Notes: generated by a model not told the origin, from the letters alone. A stretch of DNA of 44,135 bases from Candidatus Stahliibacteriota bacterium (GCA_030609135.1 JAUWCU010000006.1:1-44135); one strand, 5' to 3'. Counted from the first letter of the stretch, positions 15,246-23,070 are shown. Numbers and translations: made by a program.

Positions 15246-15563
15246 GTTTCCTCCTTAAAAATATAAAATACCTAAACCCAGCTCGTTTGCAACGGGCTTG
15301 GGTAAATGCCTAAACCCCGTTAGATGTTTACCCCGTTGGAAAATATTGGCCTTTAGGGTATGCGATGTTGAAGAATAAATAAAGCATGGTTTCCTACGGG
15401 GTGTACTATCTAAACGGGGTAAACCCCTAAAAATTTTTACTGGAGTAGAGCCTTCAGGCTCGTAAGACATAACGGGGTAAACACCCTACTCCAGATAATT
15501 AACAAATTCTCCAATTCACCGATTAACCAATTCTCCGACTTAACGGGACTAAAGCCCCTACTT
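15246..15563. repeat. 318-bp gene-free block of nested palindromic repeats
   Basis: This holds a 73-bp element at 15330-15402 with 13-bp ends ACCCCGTTGGAAA and TTTCCTACGGGGT (one mismatch). Next to it is a 55-bp unit at 15440-15494 bounded by CTGGAGTAG/CTACTCCAG with an internal GAGCCTTCAGGCTC hairpin, related to the GAGCCTAAAGGCTC hairpin in the 21.2, 34.7 and 36.1 kb elements. The right end (15497-15540) is word-like: repeated CCAATTCNCC phrases. No gene is visible. Confidence 0.75.
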
Positions 15564-16016
15564 CTATTTATCATCTGTCCTCTTATTTTTTTCGTTCTTA
15601 AGACAATCTTTACAAATACCCTTTATGTACCGGTGAAATTCATCTATTCTGTGTCCGTATATTTGTTTTCTATTGACAATAGGACATTTAATATTAATAT
15701 CAATAATTTTACCACATTTTTTGCATAGAAAATGGTGATGGGGCATAGTAACAAAATCATATCGGACCTCTGTTTCTGTAATAGTCACTTTCGATACAAG
15801 ACCCTTTTTAAGAAAGGCACTTAAGGTATTATAGACAGTCGTCATCGACATTGTTGGTATGTTTTTGGAGAGTGTTTTGTAAATCATTTCTACAGTTGGA
15901 TGGCTGTTTTCATGTTTATCGAGATATTCGAGAATCTTTAAACGCTGGTATGTTGGCTTAAGACCTTTTTCTTTAAGGGTATTTTTTAATCTTTCCATAT
16001 CTGATATTGTTTTCAC
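15564..16016 (-). CDS. Fur-family regulator, PerR-like
   Basis: A metal-dependent repressor of 150 residues: N-terminal winged helix (TYQRLKILEYLDKHENSHPT, MSMTTVYNTLSAFLKKGL) and a dimerisation/metal domain with the HHHFLCKKCGK motif and a second CxxC (ICKDCLK) near the end. I choose the GTG at 16014-16016 because GGAG stands six bases upstream; the frame can extend 4 codons further to 16028, but that would include the ribosome site. Its position at the head of Nfu, rubrerythrin, FprA and dfx suggests it is the peroxide sensor of that block. It may also be reached by read-through from nrdD, 73 bp upstream. Confidence 0.88.
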   Translation of the reverse strand: MKTISDMERLKNTLKEKGLKPTYQRLKILEYLDKHENSHPTVEMIYKTLSKNIPTMSMTTVYNTLSAFLKKGLVSKVTITETEVRYDFVTMPHHHFLCKKCGKIIDINIKCPIVNRKQIYGHRIDEFHRYIKGICKDCLKNEKNKRTDDK

Positions 16017-16089
16017 TATGAACTCCACTTAATCAGCCAAACGACTGGATTAAGGATAAAGGTTGCATACATGTATTAATAACCATAAT

Positions 16090-18177
16090 TTATGTCCTGA
16101 ACGTTTTTCTTAATTTGAACTCCTGTCTTTTGCCATTGTTCCATTGCTTTACTGGTCGGAGGTAGCCTACTACACGCGAGTAAATTTCAGATTCCAAGCC
16201 ACATTTCGGACACTTACTATGTTCTCCGGATAAATAACCATGACTCGGGCAAACACTAAAGGTAGGCGTAAAAGTCAAGTAGGGTAGATGAAAGTTTTCA
16301 CAGACCTTACGGATTAAAACCTTGACTGTATTATAGTCGTTAACTCTTTCACCTGCAAAGATATGCAAGACTACGCCGCCTGTATATTTTGTTTGAATCT
16401 CATCCTGCAATTTAATGGCTTCAAAAATATCATCCGTAAAATTAACCGGCAGCTGCGTGGAATTTGTATAAAAGGGTTCGGCTCCCTTTTCATATTCTTC
16501 TTCATTGGCACATATTATTTGGGGATATTTTTCTTTATCTCTCTTTGCCAACCGATAGGCTGTTCCTTCAGCAGGCGTTGCTTCAAGATTATAATTATTC
16601 CCGGTTTTTTCTTGAAATTCTATTAGTTTTTCTCTCATAAAATCTAAGATCCTTAACGTAAAGGCTTGGGATTCTTTCGTCGCGATATTTTCTCCAAGCA
16701 GGTTCAGGCAAGCCTCATTCATTCCGATTAATCCAATTGTTGAAAAGTGATTTTTCCAATATTCATTGAAATGTTTTTTAACATTTCTTAAGTAGAATTT
16801 TGCATACGGATAGAGATCTTTCTCGGTGAATCTTTCAAGGACTTTTCTTTTTATTTCTAAGCTTTCTTTCGCTACGGTCATTAGTTTATCCAATTTTTCT
16901 ATAAACTCATTTTCATTCTTGGACAAATACCCAAGTCTTGGCATATTGACCGTAACTACACCGATTGATCCGGTTAATGGGTTAGAACCAAAAAGTGAAC
17001 CACCTCTTTTTGTTAGTTCCCTATTGTCTATTCTTAAACGACAGCACATTGATCTTGCGTCTTCTGGTTTCATGTCAGAATTTATGAAATTGGAGAAATA
17101 CGGTATTCCATACTTGGCAGTCATCTGCCATAACCCATTTAGATCAGGATTATCCCAATTGAAATCTTTAGTGATATTATAAGTGGGGATAGGGAAAGTA
17201 AATACTCTCCCCTTAGCATCACCCTCCATCATCACTTCAAAAAGGGCTTTATTGAAGGTGTTCATCTCATGTTGAAAATCGTCATAGGTTTCTTTTTGCA
17301 CTTTGCCACCAATGACAACACCCTGGTCAGCATAGTATTTGGGAGCGGTTAAATCCAATGTAATATTAGTGAATGGAGACTGGAAACCAACTCTGGTAGG
17401 TACATTTACATTGAAAGTAAATTCCTGTAAGGCTTGTTTCACTTCCTTGAAATTTAGTTTATCATATCTTATAAATGGCGCCAGGAGTGTATCCAAATTG
17501 GAAAATGCCTGAGCACCAGCAGCTTCACCCTGTAGAGTGTAGAAAAAATTAACCACTTGTCCTAATGCACTTCTGAAATGTTTAGCTGGTCTACTCTCTA
17601 CCTTTCCTATTACACCCTTGAATCCTTGCACCAATAGGTCATATAAGTCCCATCCAACGCAGTAAACAGATAGGATATTCAGATCATGAAGATGAAGATC
17701 ACCGTTGGTGTCAGCTTCTCTTATTTCCGCAGGATAGATCTTGTTAAGCCAATATACTTTACTGACCTCTGAAGAAATATAATTGTTCAATCCTTGTAAT
17801 GAGAACGTCATATTACTATTCTCATTAACCTGCCAGTCAATTTGTTCTAAATACTGATCTACTATATTAACATTTGCCTTAGCAGCAATGTCTCTGATTC
17901 GGGCATGCTGATCCCGATAAATAATATAAGCCCTGGCAGTATTGCGGTAAGGAGAAGACAATAAAATTTCTTCAACAACATCCTGAATGTCCTCAACTGT
18001 TGGTATCTTGCTGGTAATTGTTTGCTGAGCCAAATTCAGAACCTTGAGAGTGAGTTTTTTTGCAATTTCCGTATCGAATTCATTAGTTGCTTCACCTGCT
18101 TTAGCAATCGCATCGGTGATTTTTTGTGCCTCGAATTTTGCTATTCTACCATCTCTTTTTTTAATCTTTTTGAACAC
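16090..18177 (-). CDS. nrdD: Anaerobic (class III) ribonucleoside-triphosphate reductase
   Basis: A 695-residue glycyl-radical enzyme that makes deoxynucleotides without oxygen. An ATP-cone regulatory domain occupies about residues 1-95 (KKRDGRIAKFEAQKI start). The active-site loop contains MCCRLRIDNRELTKRGG, the zinc site near the end is CPSHGY and CPKCG, and the radical glycine is in SRVVGYLRPVKQWN (Gly671). All expected features are present. The activase NrdG that installs the radical is not in this window. The leader is about 100 nt long with a good promoter and a direct repeat overlapping it. Confidence 0.96.
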   Translation of the reverse strand: MFKKIKKRDGRIAKFEAQKITDAIAKAGEATNEFDTEIAKKLTLKVLNLAQQTITSKIPTVEDIQDVVEEILLSSPYRNTARAYIIYRDQHARIRDIAAKANVNIVDQYLEQIDWQVNENSNMTFSLQGLNNYISSEVSKVYWLNKIYPAEIREADTNGDLHLHDLNILSVYCVGWDLYDLLVQGFKGVIGKVESRPAKHFRSALGQVVNFFYTLQGEAAGAQAFSNLDTLLAPFIRYDKLNFKEVKQALQEFTFNVNVPTRVGFQSPFTNITLDLTAPKYYADQGVVIGGKVQKETYDDFQHEMNTFNKALFEVMMEGDAKGRVFTFPIPTYNITKDFNWDNPDLNGLWQMTAKYGIPYFSNFINSDMKPEDARSMCCRLRIDNRELTKRGGSLFGSNPLTGSIGVVTVNMPRLGYLSKNENEFIEKLDKLMTVAKESLEIKRKVLERFTEKDLYPYAKFYLRNVKKHFNEYWKNHFSTIGLIGMNEACLNLLGENIATKESQAFTLRILDFMREKLIEFQEKTGNNYNLEATPAEGTAYRLAKRDKEKYPQIICANEEEYEKGAEPFYTNSTQLPVNFTDDIFEAIKLQDEIQTKYTGGVVLHIFAGERVNDYNTVKVLIRKVCENFHLPYLTFTPTFSVCPSHGYLSGEHSKCPKCGLESEIYSRVVGYLRPVKQWNNGKRQEFKLRKTFRT

Positions 18178-18259
18178 ACCATCCTCCCTTTATTGATATA
18201 TCTGATAAATTAAAGAAGAATTCCCATTTGTTCATGCCATTTTTTAATACCTTACTTTT

Positions 18260-18311
18260 TGTAATCATTTTAAATATGTAATCATTATAATTAAAAACCA
18301 ACATCTGTCAA
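18260..18311 (-). promoter_or_regulatory. nrdD promoter with overlapping direct-repeat operator
   Basis: On the minus strand TTGACA (18306-18311) and TATAAT (18284-18289) are 16 bp apart, a near-consensus promoter. TGTAATCATT occurs twice as a direct repeat (18260-18269 and 18277-18286, period 17), covering the -10 box and start site, a repressor-like position. It does not resemble a classical NrdR box closely; the binding factor is unknown. Confidence 0.65.
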
Positions 18312-18460
18312 GAGTCAATTTAAGTATAAATAGCAACAATTTACCAGATAGGGAAGAGGAAAAGTTGTCTAAAATTTCAAAAAATTTAATAGCAAGTTTT
18401 CATTTATCCTAAAATAATAGATTTTAATACGCATTATTCGCAATGACATTAAAAAAAGCC

Positions 18461-18488
18461 TTGATTATTTTTAATATTTTGGTATAAT
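18461..18488 (+). promoter_or_regulatory. Candidate promoter before a methyltransferase remnant
   Basis: TTGATT (18461-18466) and TATAAT (18483-18488) are separated by 16 bp on the plus strand. A GTG that opens the 18497-18643 frame follows 8 nt after the -10 box. It could also serve the 18690 gene. Confidence 0.5.
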
Positions 18489-18496
18489 CGGGTAAG

Positions 18497-18643
18497 GTGG
18501 TTTTTTACTTGGAAAAAGCGGGTTTCAATAACTTCAATTATACTCAAACACTTTTCCATAATTTGGCTGAGATAAGAGATATTGAGTCAATAAAGCAAGG
18601 TTATGGCAAAGGATCATTTATCGTGATCAAAGCAATAAAATGA
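18497..18643 (+). pseudogene. C-terminal remnant of a SAM-dependent methyltransferase-like gene
   Basis: A 48-residue frame ends with QTLFHNLAEIRDIESIKQGY and GKGSFIVIKAIK, after an EKAGFNNFNYTQ stretch. This matches the usual end of class I methyltransferases of the type with (EE)AGF.....QTLF and GYG.G.FV.I. The SAM-binding N-terminal part is absent: a stop codon lies just upstream in frame at 18485-18487, and no matching sequence is seen in the other frames. I read it as decayed, though the promoter and GTG might still produce the fragment. Confidence 0.6.
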
Positions 18644-18689
18644 ATAATGAAGGAATATAGCGGTACATCTGGAAAAGGTAGAGTGCTGG

Positions 18690-19661
18690 ATGAATATTGA
18701 GATTTTAGGAGCTGAATCCTTGGGTGTACGAGGCCTTTGTTGTTTTGTGAAAACTGGCGATCGCAGGATTCTAATTGACCCAGGAGTAGCCTTAGGTTAT
18801 ACGAGACACGGTTTGCTTCCCCATCCAGTTCAGGTAGCAATAGATGAGAGAGTACAAAAAAAGATTATACAGAGGTGGTCGCAAGCTACTGATATAGTAA
18901 TCAGCCATTTTCATGGAGACCATGTTCCTTTAGCAAATGCTAATCCTTATCAACTTAACCTTAGAAGAATAATTGGCTTGAATCGAAGGGTGAGGATTTT
19001 GACCAAGAATTTATCTAATTTGTCTGCGATTGAGAAAAAACGAGTAGAGTCATTACCTCAAGGCTTAAAAAAGAGTTTAATTCCAGCCGAAGAAAAAAGA
19101 GAAGGGCCAATGACTTTTTCCAAAGCAGTGCCTCATGGAAAAGCAAAAGATAACTCAGAAACGGTAATGATGACCAAATTGGATGAAGATAAAGATGTGT
19201 TTGTCCATGCTTCTGATATTCAACTTCTCAATGATGAAGCAGTTTCTCAAATTCTATCCTGGGCACCTAACATAGTCTTGGCTGGTGGGCCTCCTCTTTA
19301 TTTATCTAAACTTTCTAAAAACCAAATTAGCAGAGCCTGGATAAATGCCAAAAAACTTGCTTCTAAAGTTGATATTTTAGTTCTTGACCATCATTTAATG
19401 AGAAGTTATGAAGGTCTCGGATGGTTAAAGCGGCTGTCTCTTGGGACAGGGGAAAAGGTTATTTGTGCGGCTGATTTTATGGAAAGACCCAGGATCTTGC
19501 TTGAAGCTAAACGCGAGCAATTATATAAAGATATGCCCGTTCCCGAAAACTGGCATGAGAATTATGCCAAAGGTAATGCCAGTACTAAGCCTTATTGGAA
19601 TTTAGCTAAAAAACTTTACCCATTAAAAATGCTCTCGTTTAATAATAAGGGTTGCCTTTAG
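18690..19661 (+). CDS. MBL-fold metallohydrolase, UPF0282-like
   Basis: A 323-residue protein with the metal-binding ISHFHGDHVPL (His73, His75, Asp77, His78) and further likely ligands in AVPHGKAKDN, VHASDIQLL and VLDHHLM. The overall pattern, beginning with MNIEILGAESLGVRGLCCFV and with DPGVALGYTRHGLLPHP, is that of the UPF0282 family, best known from archaea, of unknown substrate. In a bacterial context this suggests gene transfer. Plus-strand orientation sets it apart from the neighbouring minus-strand operons. A weak GGTAGAG-type site precedes the ATG. Confidence 0.8.
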   Translation: MNIEILGAESLGVRGLCCFVKTGDRRILIDPGVALGYTRHGLLPHPVQVAIDERVQKKIIQRWSQATDIVISHFHGDHVPLANANPYQLNLRRIIGLNRRVRILTKNLSNLSAIEKKRVESLPQGLKKSLIPAEEKREGPMTFSKAVPHGKAKDNSETVMMTKLDEDKDVFVHASDIQLLNDEAVSQILSWAPNIVLAGGPPLYLSKLSKNQISRAWINAKKLASKVDILVLDHHLMRSYEGLGWLKRLSLGTGEKVICAADFMERPRILLEAKREQLYKDMPVPENWHENYAKGNASTKPYWNLAKKLYPLKMLSFNNKGCL

Positions 19662-19730
19662 TAACCTATTTCTAACGGGGTTCACAAAACACATTTCTCT
19701 GTGGGTTAAAAATAAAGGAGGTAAAGAAAA

Positions 19731-19832
19731 ATGCGTATAATTCGTTCACTTGACATCATTAATCATAAGGAGAAGATGATGGAAATATCTAAATGGAAAA
19801 CAAGGCTTGAGCCTAAGCGAGAAAGACTATAA
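19731..19832 (+). CDS. Small ORF, 33 residues, unknown
   Basis: The frame MRIIRSLDIINHKEKMMEIS then KWKTRLEPKRERL is preceded by a strong ribosome site (AAAGGAGG, ten bases before ATG) and ends 12 bp before the next gene, so translation is plausible. It is basic and probably helical. I recognise no family; it might be the N-terminal remnant of a longer gene. Confidence 0.4.
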   Translation: MRIIRSLDIINHKEKMMEISKWKTRLEPKRERL

Positions 19833-19844
19833 AAAGGAGAAATA

Positions 19845-20150
19845 ATGGCTAAAAATATTTCAGAACAAGAGGTTCGTCAAACGCTATCCAAGATAAAGCA
19901 TCCTGCAATCGATCATACCCTGCTTGAGTTGGGAATAATAAAAGCTATAAATGTAGAAAGTGGTAAAGCCACAATCATCTTGGCATTTCCATTCCCAAAT
20001 ATTCCCATCAAAGATCATCTTATAAATAGTGTGCGAGAACCAATAGAGAAGTTGGGTGTAGAAGTGGAGATAAAGGCAACAGTGATGACTCAAGAAAAGC
20101 TTCAAAGATTTTTGGCTATGGAGCAGGATGCTTGGAAAGGTGGTACATAA
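19845..20150 (+). CDS. MIP18 (DUF59) family Fe-S assembly protein
   Basis: A 101-residue protein of the MIP18/SufT/PaaD-like family, also found as the N-terminal domain of Mrp ATPases. Typical elements are VRQTLSKIKHPAIDHTLLELGI near the start and a long helix near the end; the usual DP(E) of the active loop is HPAID here. It probably helps deliver Fe-S clusters, and since the Mrp at 8.4 kb lacks this domain the two may cooperate. AAAAGGAG precedes the ATG. Confidence 0.85.
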   Translation: MAKNISEQEVRQTLSKIKHPAIDHTLLELGIIKAINVESGKATIILAFPFPNIPIKDHLINSVREPIEKLGVEVEIKATVMTQEKLQRFLAMEQDAWKGGT

Positions 20151-20165
20151 ACTAAAGATTGAAAA

Positions 20166-20300
20166 ATGGGGCTGAAGATGTGCATTTATTATCCAGAGTC
20201 AAAGGTTGAAGTCAACGAATTTAACACAAACCATTATGATATGTTACTGATAATACACCGTATCAACCAGGGAAAAAACGAACGCCTGTCCTCATCTTGA
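20166..20300 (+). CDS. Small ORF, 44 residues, unknown (possibly decayed)
   Basis: The frame reads MGLKMCIYYPESKVEVNEFN and then TNHYDMLLIIHRINQGKNER. No strong ribosome site is visible, and the next small frame begins just after its stop with a change of frame, so the two may be pieces of one decayed gene. No family recognised. Confidence 0.3.
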   Translation: MGLKMCIYYPESKVEVNEFNTNHYDMLLIIHRINQGKNERLSSS

Positions 20301-20302
20301 CA

Positions 20303-20407
20303 ATGTTAAATATATTGGTAAAATCAGATCATGAAATTGATGAAAATTTAGTATTAAAACAGATCCAGGATGCTGGCTATTCCGTTGAAAGGGAAAAAGG
20401 TGATTAA
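20303..20407 (+). CDS. Small ORF resembling the C-terminal half of an HMA domain
   Basis: A 34-residue frame reads MLNILVKSDHEIDENLVLKQ and then IQDAGYSVEREKGD. It is alike in sequence and context to the 30-residue frame at 14846-14938: both lack the CxxC half of an HMA domain and both are followed immediately by AAGTGGGAGCGGGCTT. It is either a conserved mini-protein or a duplicated remnant. Confidence 0.4.
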   Translation: MLNILVKSDHEIDENLVLKQIQDAGYSVEREKGD

Positions 20408-20495
20408 AAGTGGGAGCGGGCTTCTGCCCGCGAAAATCAAGCCCAGAAGGGCTTTCCCACAGCACAAGAAAAACGAATTCAGCCTCTGGTTGAAT
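20408..20495. repeat. GGGAGCGGGCTT...AAGCCC...CCCACA repeat plus leader hairpin
   Basis: AAGTGGGAGCGGGCTTCTGC begins the block, followed by GAAAATCAAGCCCAGAAGGG and CTTTCCCACA. The hairpin ATTCAGCC-TCT-GGTTGAAT lies at 20477-20495, next to the AAAAGGAG ribosome site of the following gene. It is the counterpart, in opposite orientation, of 14697-14845. Confidence 0.8.
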
Positions 20496-20513
20496 AAAAG
20501 GAGATGATAACCT

Positions 20514-20735
20514 ATGAAAAATTTTTTAAAAGAAATATTCTCAGGCACAGAATTAGTTGGAACAATAAATTTAGTATGTGGCATAATCATGGCTCTCCTT
20601 TGGTCGTATTTTGCCTTGCAATGGTGGTCTGCAGCCTTTGGATTTCTCGCAGTATTTTTTTTGATTGAAGCAATTTGGCACTATGTACTCACTGATTACT
20701 TACGATACATCCATAAAGATCGACACGGGGAATGA
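20514..20735 (+). CDS. Small two-helix membrane protein, unknown
   Basis: A 73-residue protein with a short amphipathic start, two hydrophobic helices (about 15-35 and 38-58) and a basic tail ending DYLRYIHKDRHGE. The tryptophan-rich second helix (QWWSAAFGFLAVFFLIEAIW) suggests membrane insertion. AAAAGGAG lies nine bases before ATG. It shares its leader cassette with rubrerythrin at 14.7 kb. Function unknown. Confidence 0.65.
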   Translation: MKNFLKEIFSGTELVGTINLVCGIIMALLWSYFALQWWSAAFGFLAVFFLIEAIWHYVLTDYLRYIHKDRHGE

Positions 20736-20833
20736 TGATTGTCCCATCTGATAATTCGAAAAATCAGAGGAGAGGACTGAATATTATTTATGCAAATCAA
20801 TGCCCCTGGTGGGGATATGGGGTCAAATCTTTA

Positions 20834-21001
20834 GGGCATGTTGCCCAAATCAAATTCAGGTCCATACAACCCTAAAATGTCATTACGAGGAGCAAAGCGA
20901 CGAAGTAATCTCATGAAAAACAATGAGATTGCCACGTCCCGCCCGTTATATATTTAGACGGTCGGGACTCGCAATGACAAATAAGGATTTGGGCAACACG
21001 C
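20834..21001. repeat. Family-B inverted-repeat element, copy 1
   Basis: It opens with GGGCATGTTGCCCAAATC and closes with GATTTGGGCAACACG. The interior carries REP-like palindromes of the widespread GTCATTACGAGGAGC / AATCTC type and GTCGGGACTCGCAATGAC. The better-preserved inverted copy is at 35791-35960. Confidence 0.8.
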
Positions 21002-21138
21002 TCTCTACTTTGAACATTGATAGCCAATGATTTACAGCTATACTGCGACGGGGTAGATATTTAATTATTCAGAAACAACAAATAAGAGAGAGATATCTGG
21101 AAATTGAGAGGGTTCCTCAGAAATTATGTTCAAAGTAG

Positions 21139-21260
21139 ACAGGCTGACCGAGAATAAGGAGTAGGGCGTTTACGCCCGTCAAAAACTGCCGAAATTTCAT
21201 GAAATTTAACGAGCCTAAAGGCTCTACTCCAATAAATTTCGGCATTCTCGGTCACCCTGT
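21139..21260. repeat. Family-A inverted-repeat element, short form (empty site)
   Basis: ACAGGCTGACCGAGAAT opens and ATTCTCGGTCACCCTGT closes a 122-bp element (one mismatch in 17). Internal hairpins are GGGCGTTTACGCCC and GAGCCTAAAGGCTC. Here ACGAGC occurs once (21209-21214); in the long forms at 34.6 and 36.0 kb a 104-bp sequence is inserted at exactly this hexamer. Confidence 0.88.
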
Positions 21261-21351
21261 AGAGATTTGACCCCACAGTTCCTTTATTTATCCCGCTTGC
21301 CATGTGTAATCTGTTTTTTTTATTACACTGTGGTGGAATGCGGAGCATATT

Positions 21352-23070
21352 TCACTGGGACGCTTTACGATTTTTTATCTCATATTTCTTCATTTTTCGC
21401 CATAAGGTAATGCGGGAGATTTTTAATATTTTTGCAGTTTTTTCTCGGTCCCAATGATTTCTTTTTAATGCCTCAATGATGACTTCCTTTTCTATTTCAT
21501 CTATGGGGTTTTCTTTTGTTAATAATTTATCTATTAAAGGACTTGATTTTTGTTTAATATCCTCAGGCAGATGTCTTGTTTGGATTATCCTTCCTGTACA
21601 ATGTATAAACGCATGTTCAATTGCATGCTCAAGCTGTCTTATATTACCAGGCCAGGGATAATCTAAGAGCAAATCCATTGCGTCTTGAGATAATTTAGTA
21701 ATTGTTTTATTAAATTTTTTCCCAAATAGATTAAGAAAGTGTTCAATAAGAAGGGGAATATCCTCGGGTCTATCCCGCAGAGGAGGGATGGTTATTGGCA
21801 TGACATTCAATCTGTAATAGAGATCCTCCCTGAACTTCTCTTGTTCTATTGCCTGCTTGAGATCGCGGTTTGTAGCTGCGACAACACGAACATCGACTTT
21901 CACTGTCTTAATGCCACCAAGCGGTTCGAATGCGTGTTCTTCCAATACCCTGAGTAGTTTGGCTTGAATAGATAGAGGGATATTACCTATTTCATCAAGG
22001 AAGATTGTACCAGAATCAGCTAATTCAAATTTACCTGGTTTATCAATCCTGGCATCGGTAAAAGCACCTTTTTTATAGCCGAATAATTCACTTTCCAAAA
22101 GGGTTTCAGGCAGCGAGGTACAATCCACCTTTATAAAAGGTTTATCCTTTCTTGGCGAATTGTGATGGATTGCCCTTGCTACCAAGTCTTTACCAGTTCC
22201 AGTTTCACCCATTATTAAAACAGTTGACGATGTAGGGCTGATTGTTTTCAAAAGACTGTAAATCTCCTGCATCTTTTTATCTTTGCCGATCATATTTGCG
22301 AAACTATATTTCATATTCAATTCTTCGCTTACATTTTTGTAGAAAGAAAGGTCCCTAAAGGTTTCAACCCCGCCAATTATATTGTCTTGCTCATCTATTA
22401 ACAGAGCAGTGTTTACACTAATCGGCACAATTTTACCTTGGGCATTGATGATTTCAATCTCATAGTCGTAAATAGGCATTTTTGTTGCCATTGTTTTTCT
22501 CAAAGGACAATCAGTTTTGCATGTTTTGCTTCTCATTATCTCATGACATTGTTTACCAAGGACATCTTCTACTCGGTTACCAGTGATTATTTCAGCAGCA
22601 GGATTAAAGCTTGTAATGCGCCATTCATTATCAACAGTCAATACTCCATCTGCAATAGAATTGAGAACGGCAATGAGTCGGGTATTTTCCGTGTATAATT
22701 CTGCATGCAGTTTATATATCTCTTCAATGTCACGGAAATTTATAATTACGCCTACTATTTCGCCTTTAACATCTTTAAGTGATGTTGCATTTATTGAAAT
22801 AGTAATTGACTTATTTTCAACATTTCTAATTTTAGTCTTGACATTAGTAATTGATTTGCCATTTTCTAAGACCTCGTCTATAGGTGATCTATGAGCATCC
22901 AGTTCACTGTTGAATACCGCGTTGAAGTTCTTGCCGGTGACATCGATCGCAAGAAAACCGGTGATCCTTTCTGCACCTTTAGAAAAGCTTATTATTTTGA
23001 AGTTCTTATCAATTGCAATAACACCATCAGAAAATGAATCAAGAATATTTTCAATATTATTTAATAACAT
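21352..23070 (-). CDS. Sigma-54-dependent activator with two PAS domains
   Basis: A 572-residue enhancer-binding protein. PAS domains lie at about 5-118 and 130-248, the AAA+ domain at about 255-490 with Walker A GETGTGKD (288-295), the sigma-54 contact loop GAFTDA (335-340, instead of the usual GAFTGA) and Walker B GTIFLDEIG (354-362). A Fis-type helix-turn-helix (KTAKILKISRITLWRKMKKY) closes the protein. The second PAS holds three cysteines (175, 184, 188; TCKTDCPL), a pattern seen in activators from anaerobes that could bind a cluster or sense redox state. It is the only sigma-54 activator here, so it is the best candidate regulator of the 10.77 kb promoter. Confidence 0.95.
   Translation of the reverse strand: MLLNNIENILDSFSDGVIAIDKNFKIISFSKGAERITGFLAIDVTGKNFNAVFNSELDAHRSPIDEVLENGKSITNVKTKIRNVENKSITISINATSLKDVKGEIVGVIINFRDIEEIYKLHAELYTENTRLIAVLNSIADGVLTVDNEWRITSFNPAAEIITGNRVEDVLGKQCHEIMRSKTCKTDCPLRKTMATKMPIYDYEIEIINAQGKIVPISVNTALLIDEQDNIIGGVETFRDLSFYKNVSEELNMKYSFANMIGKDKKMQEIYSLLKTISPTSSTVLIMGETGTGKDLVARAIHHNSPRKDKPFIKVDCTSLPETLLESELFGYKKGAFTDARIDKPGKFELADSGTIFLDEIGNIPLSIQAKLLRVLEEHAFEPLGGIKTVKVDVRVVAATNRDLKQAIEQEKFREDLYYRLNVMPITIPPLRDRPEDIPLLIEHFLNLFGKKFNKTITKLSQDAMDLLLDYPWPGNIRQLEHAIEHAFIHCTGRIIQTRHLPEDIKQKSSPLIDKLLTKENPIDEIEKEVIIEALKRNHWDREKTAKILKISRITLWRKMKKYEIKNRKASQ

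Larger units (their letters stand above)
20736..21351. other. 616-bp gene-free region built of mobile repeats
   Basis: It contains a family-B element (20834-21001) and a family-A element (21139-21260), the pair enclosed by TGGGGTCAAATCT near 20818 and AGATTTGACCCCA near 21262. The 120 bp between the two elements and the last 80 bp before the sigma-54 activator show nothing identifiable. Confidence 0.7.

Noticed and set aside
15255-15470. 71-residue minus-strand frame between Nfu and Fur
   Set aside because: It consists entirely of palindromic repeats; the translation has no protein-like features.
20818-21274. Larger composite element bounded by TGGGGTCAAATCT and AGATTTGACCCCA
   Set aside because: Only 13 bp match and the other family-A copies have partial versions of the same flank, so I list it as context and not as a separate element.
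21335-21340. GAFTDA instead of GAFTGA in the sigma-54 activator as a sign of inactivity
   Set aside because: The variation is in the protein at residues 335-340; GAFTDA is found in many functional activators as far as I recall, so I do not treat it as a defect.
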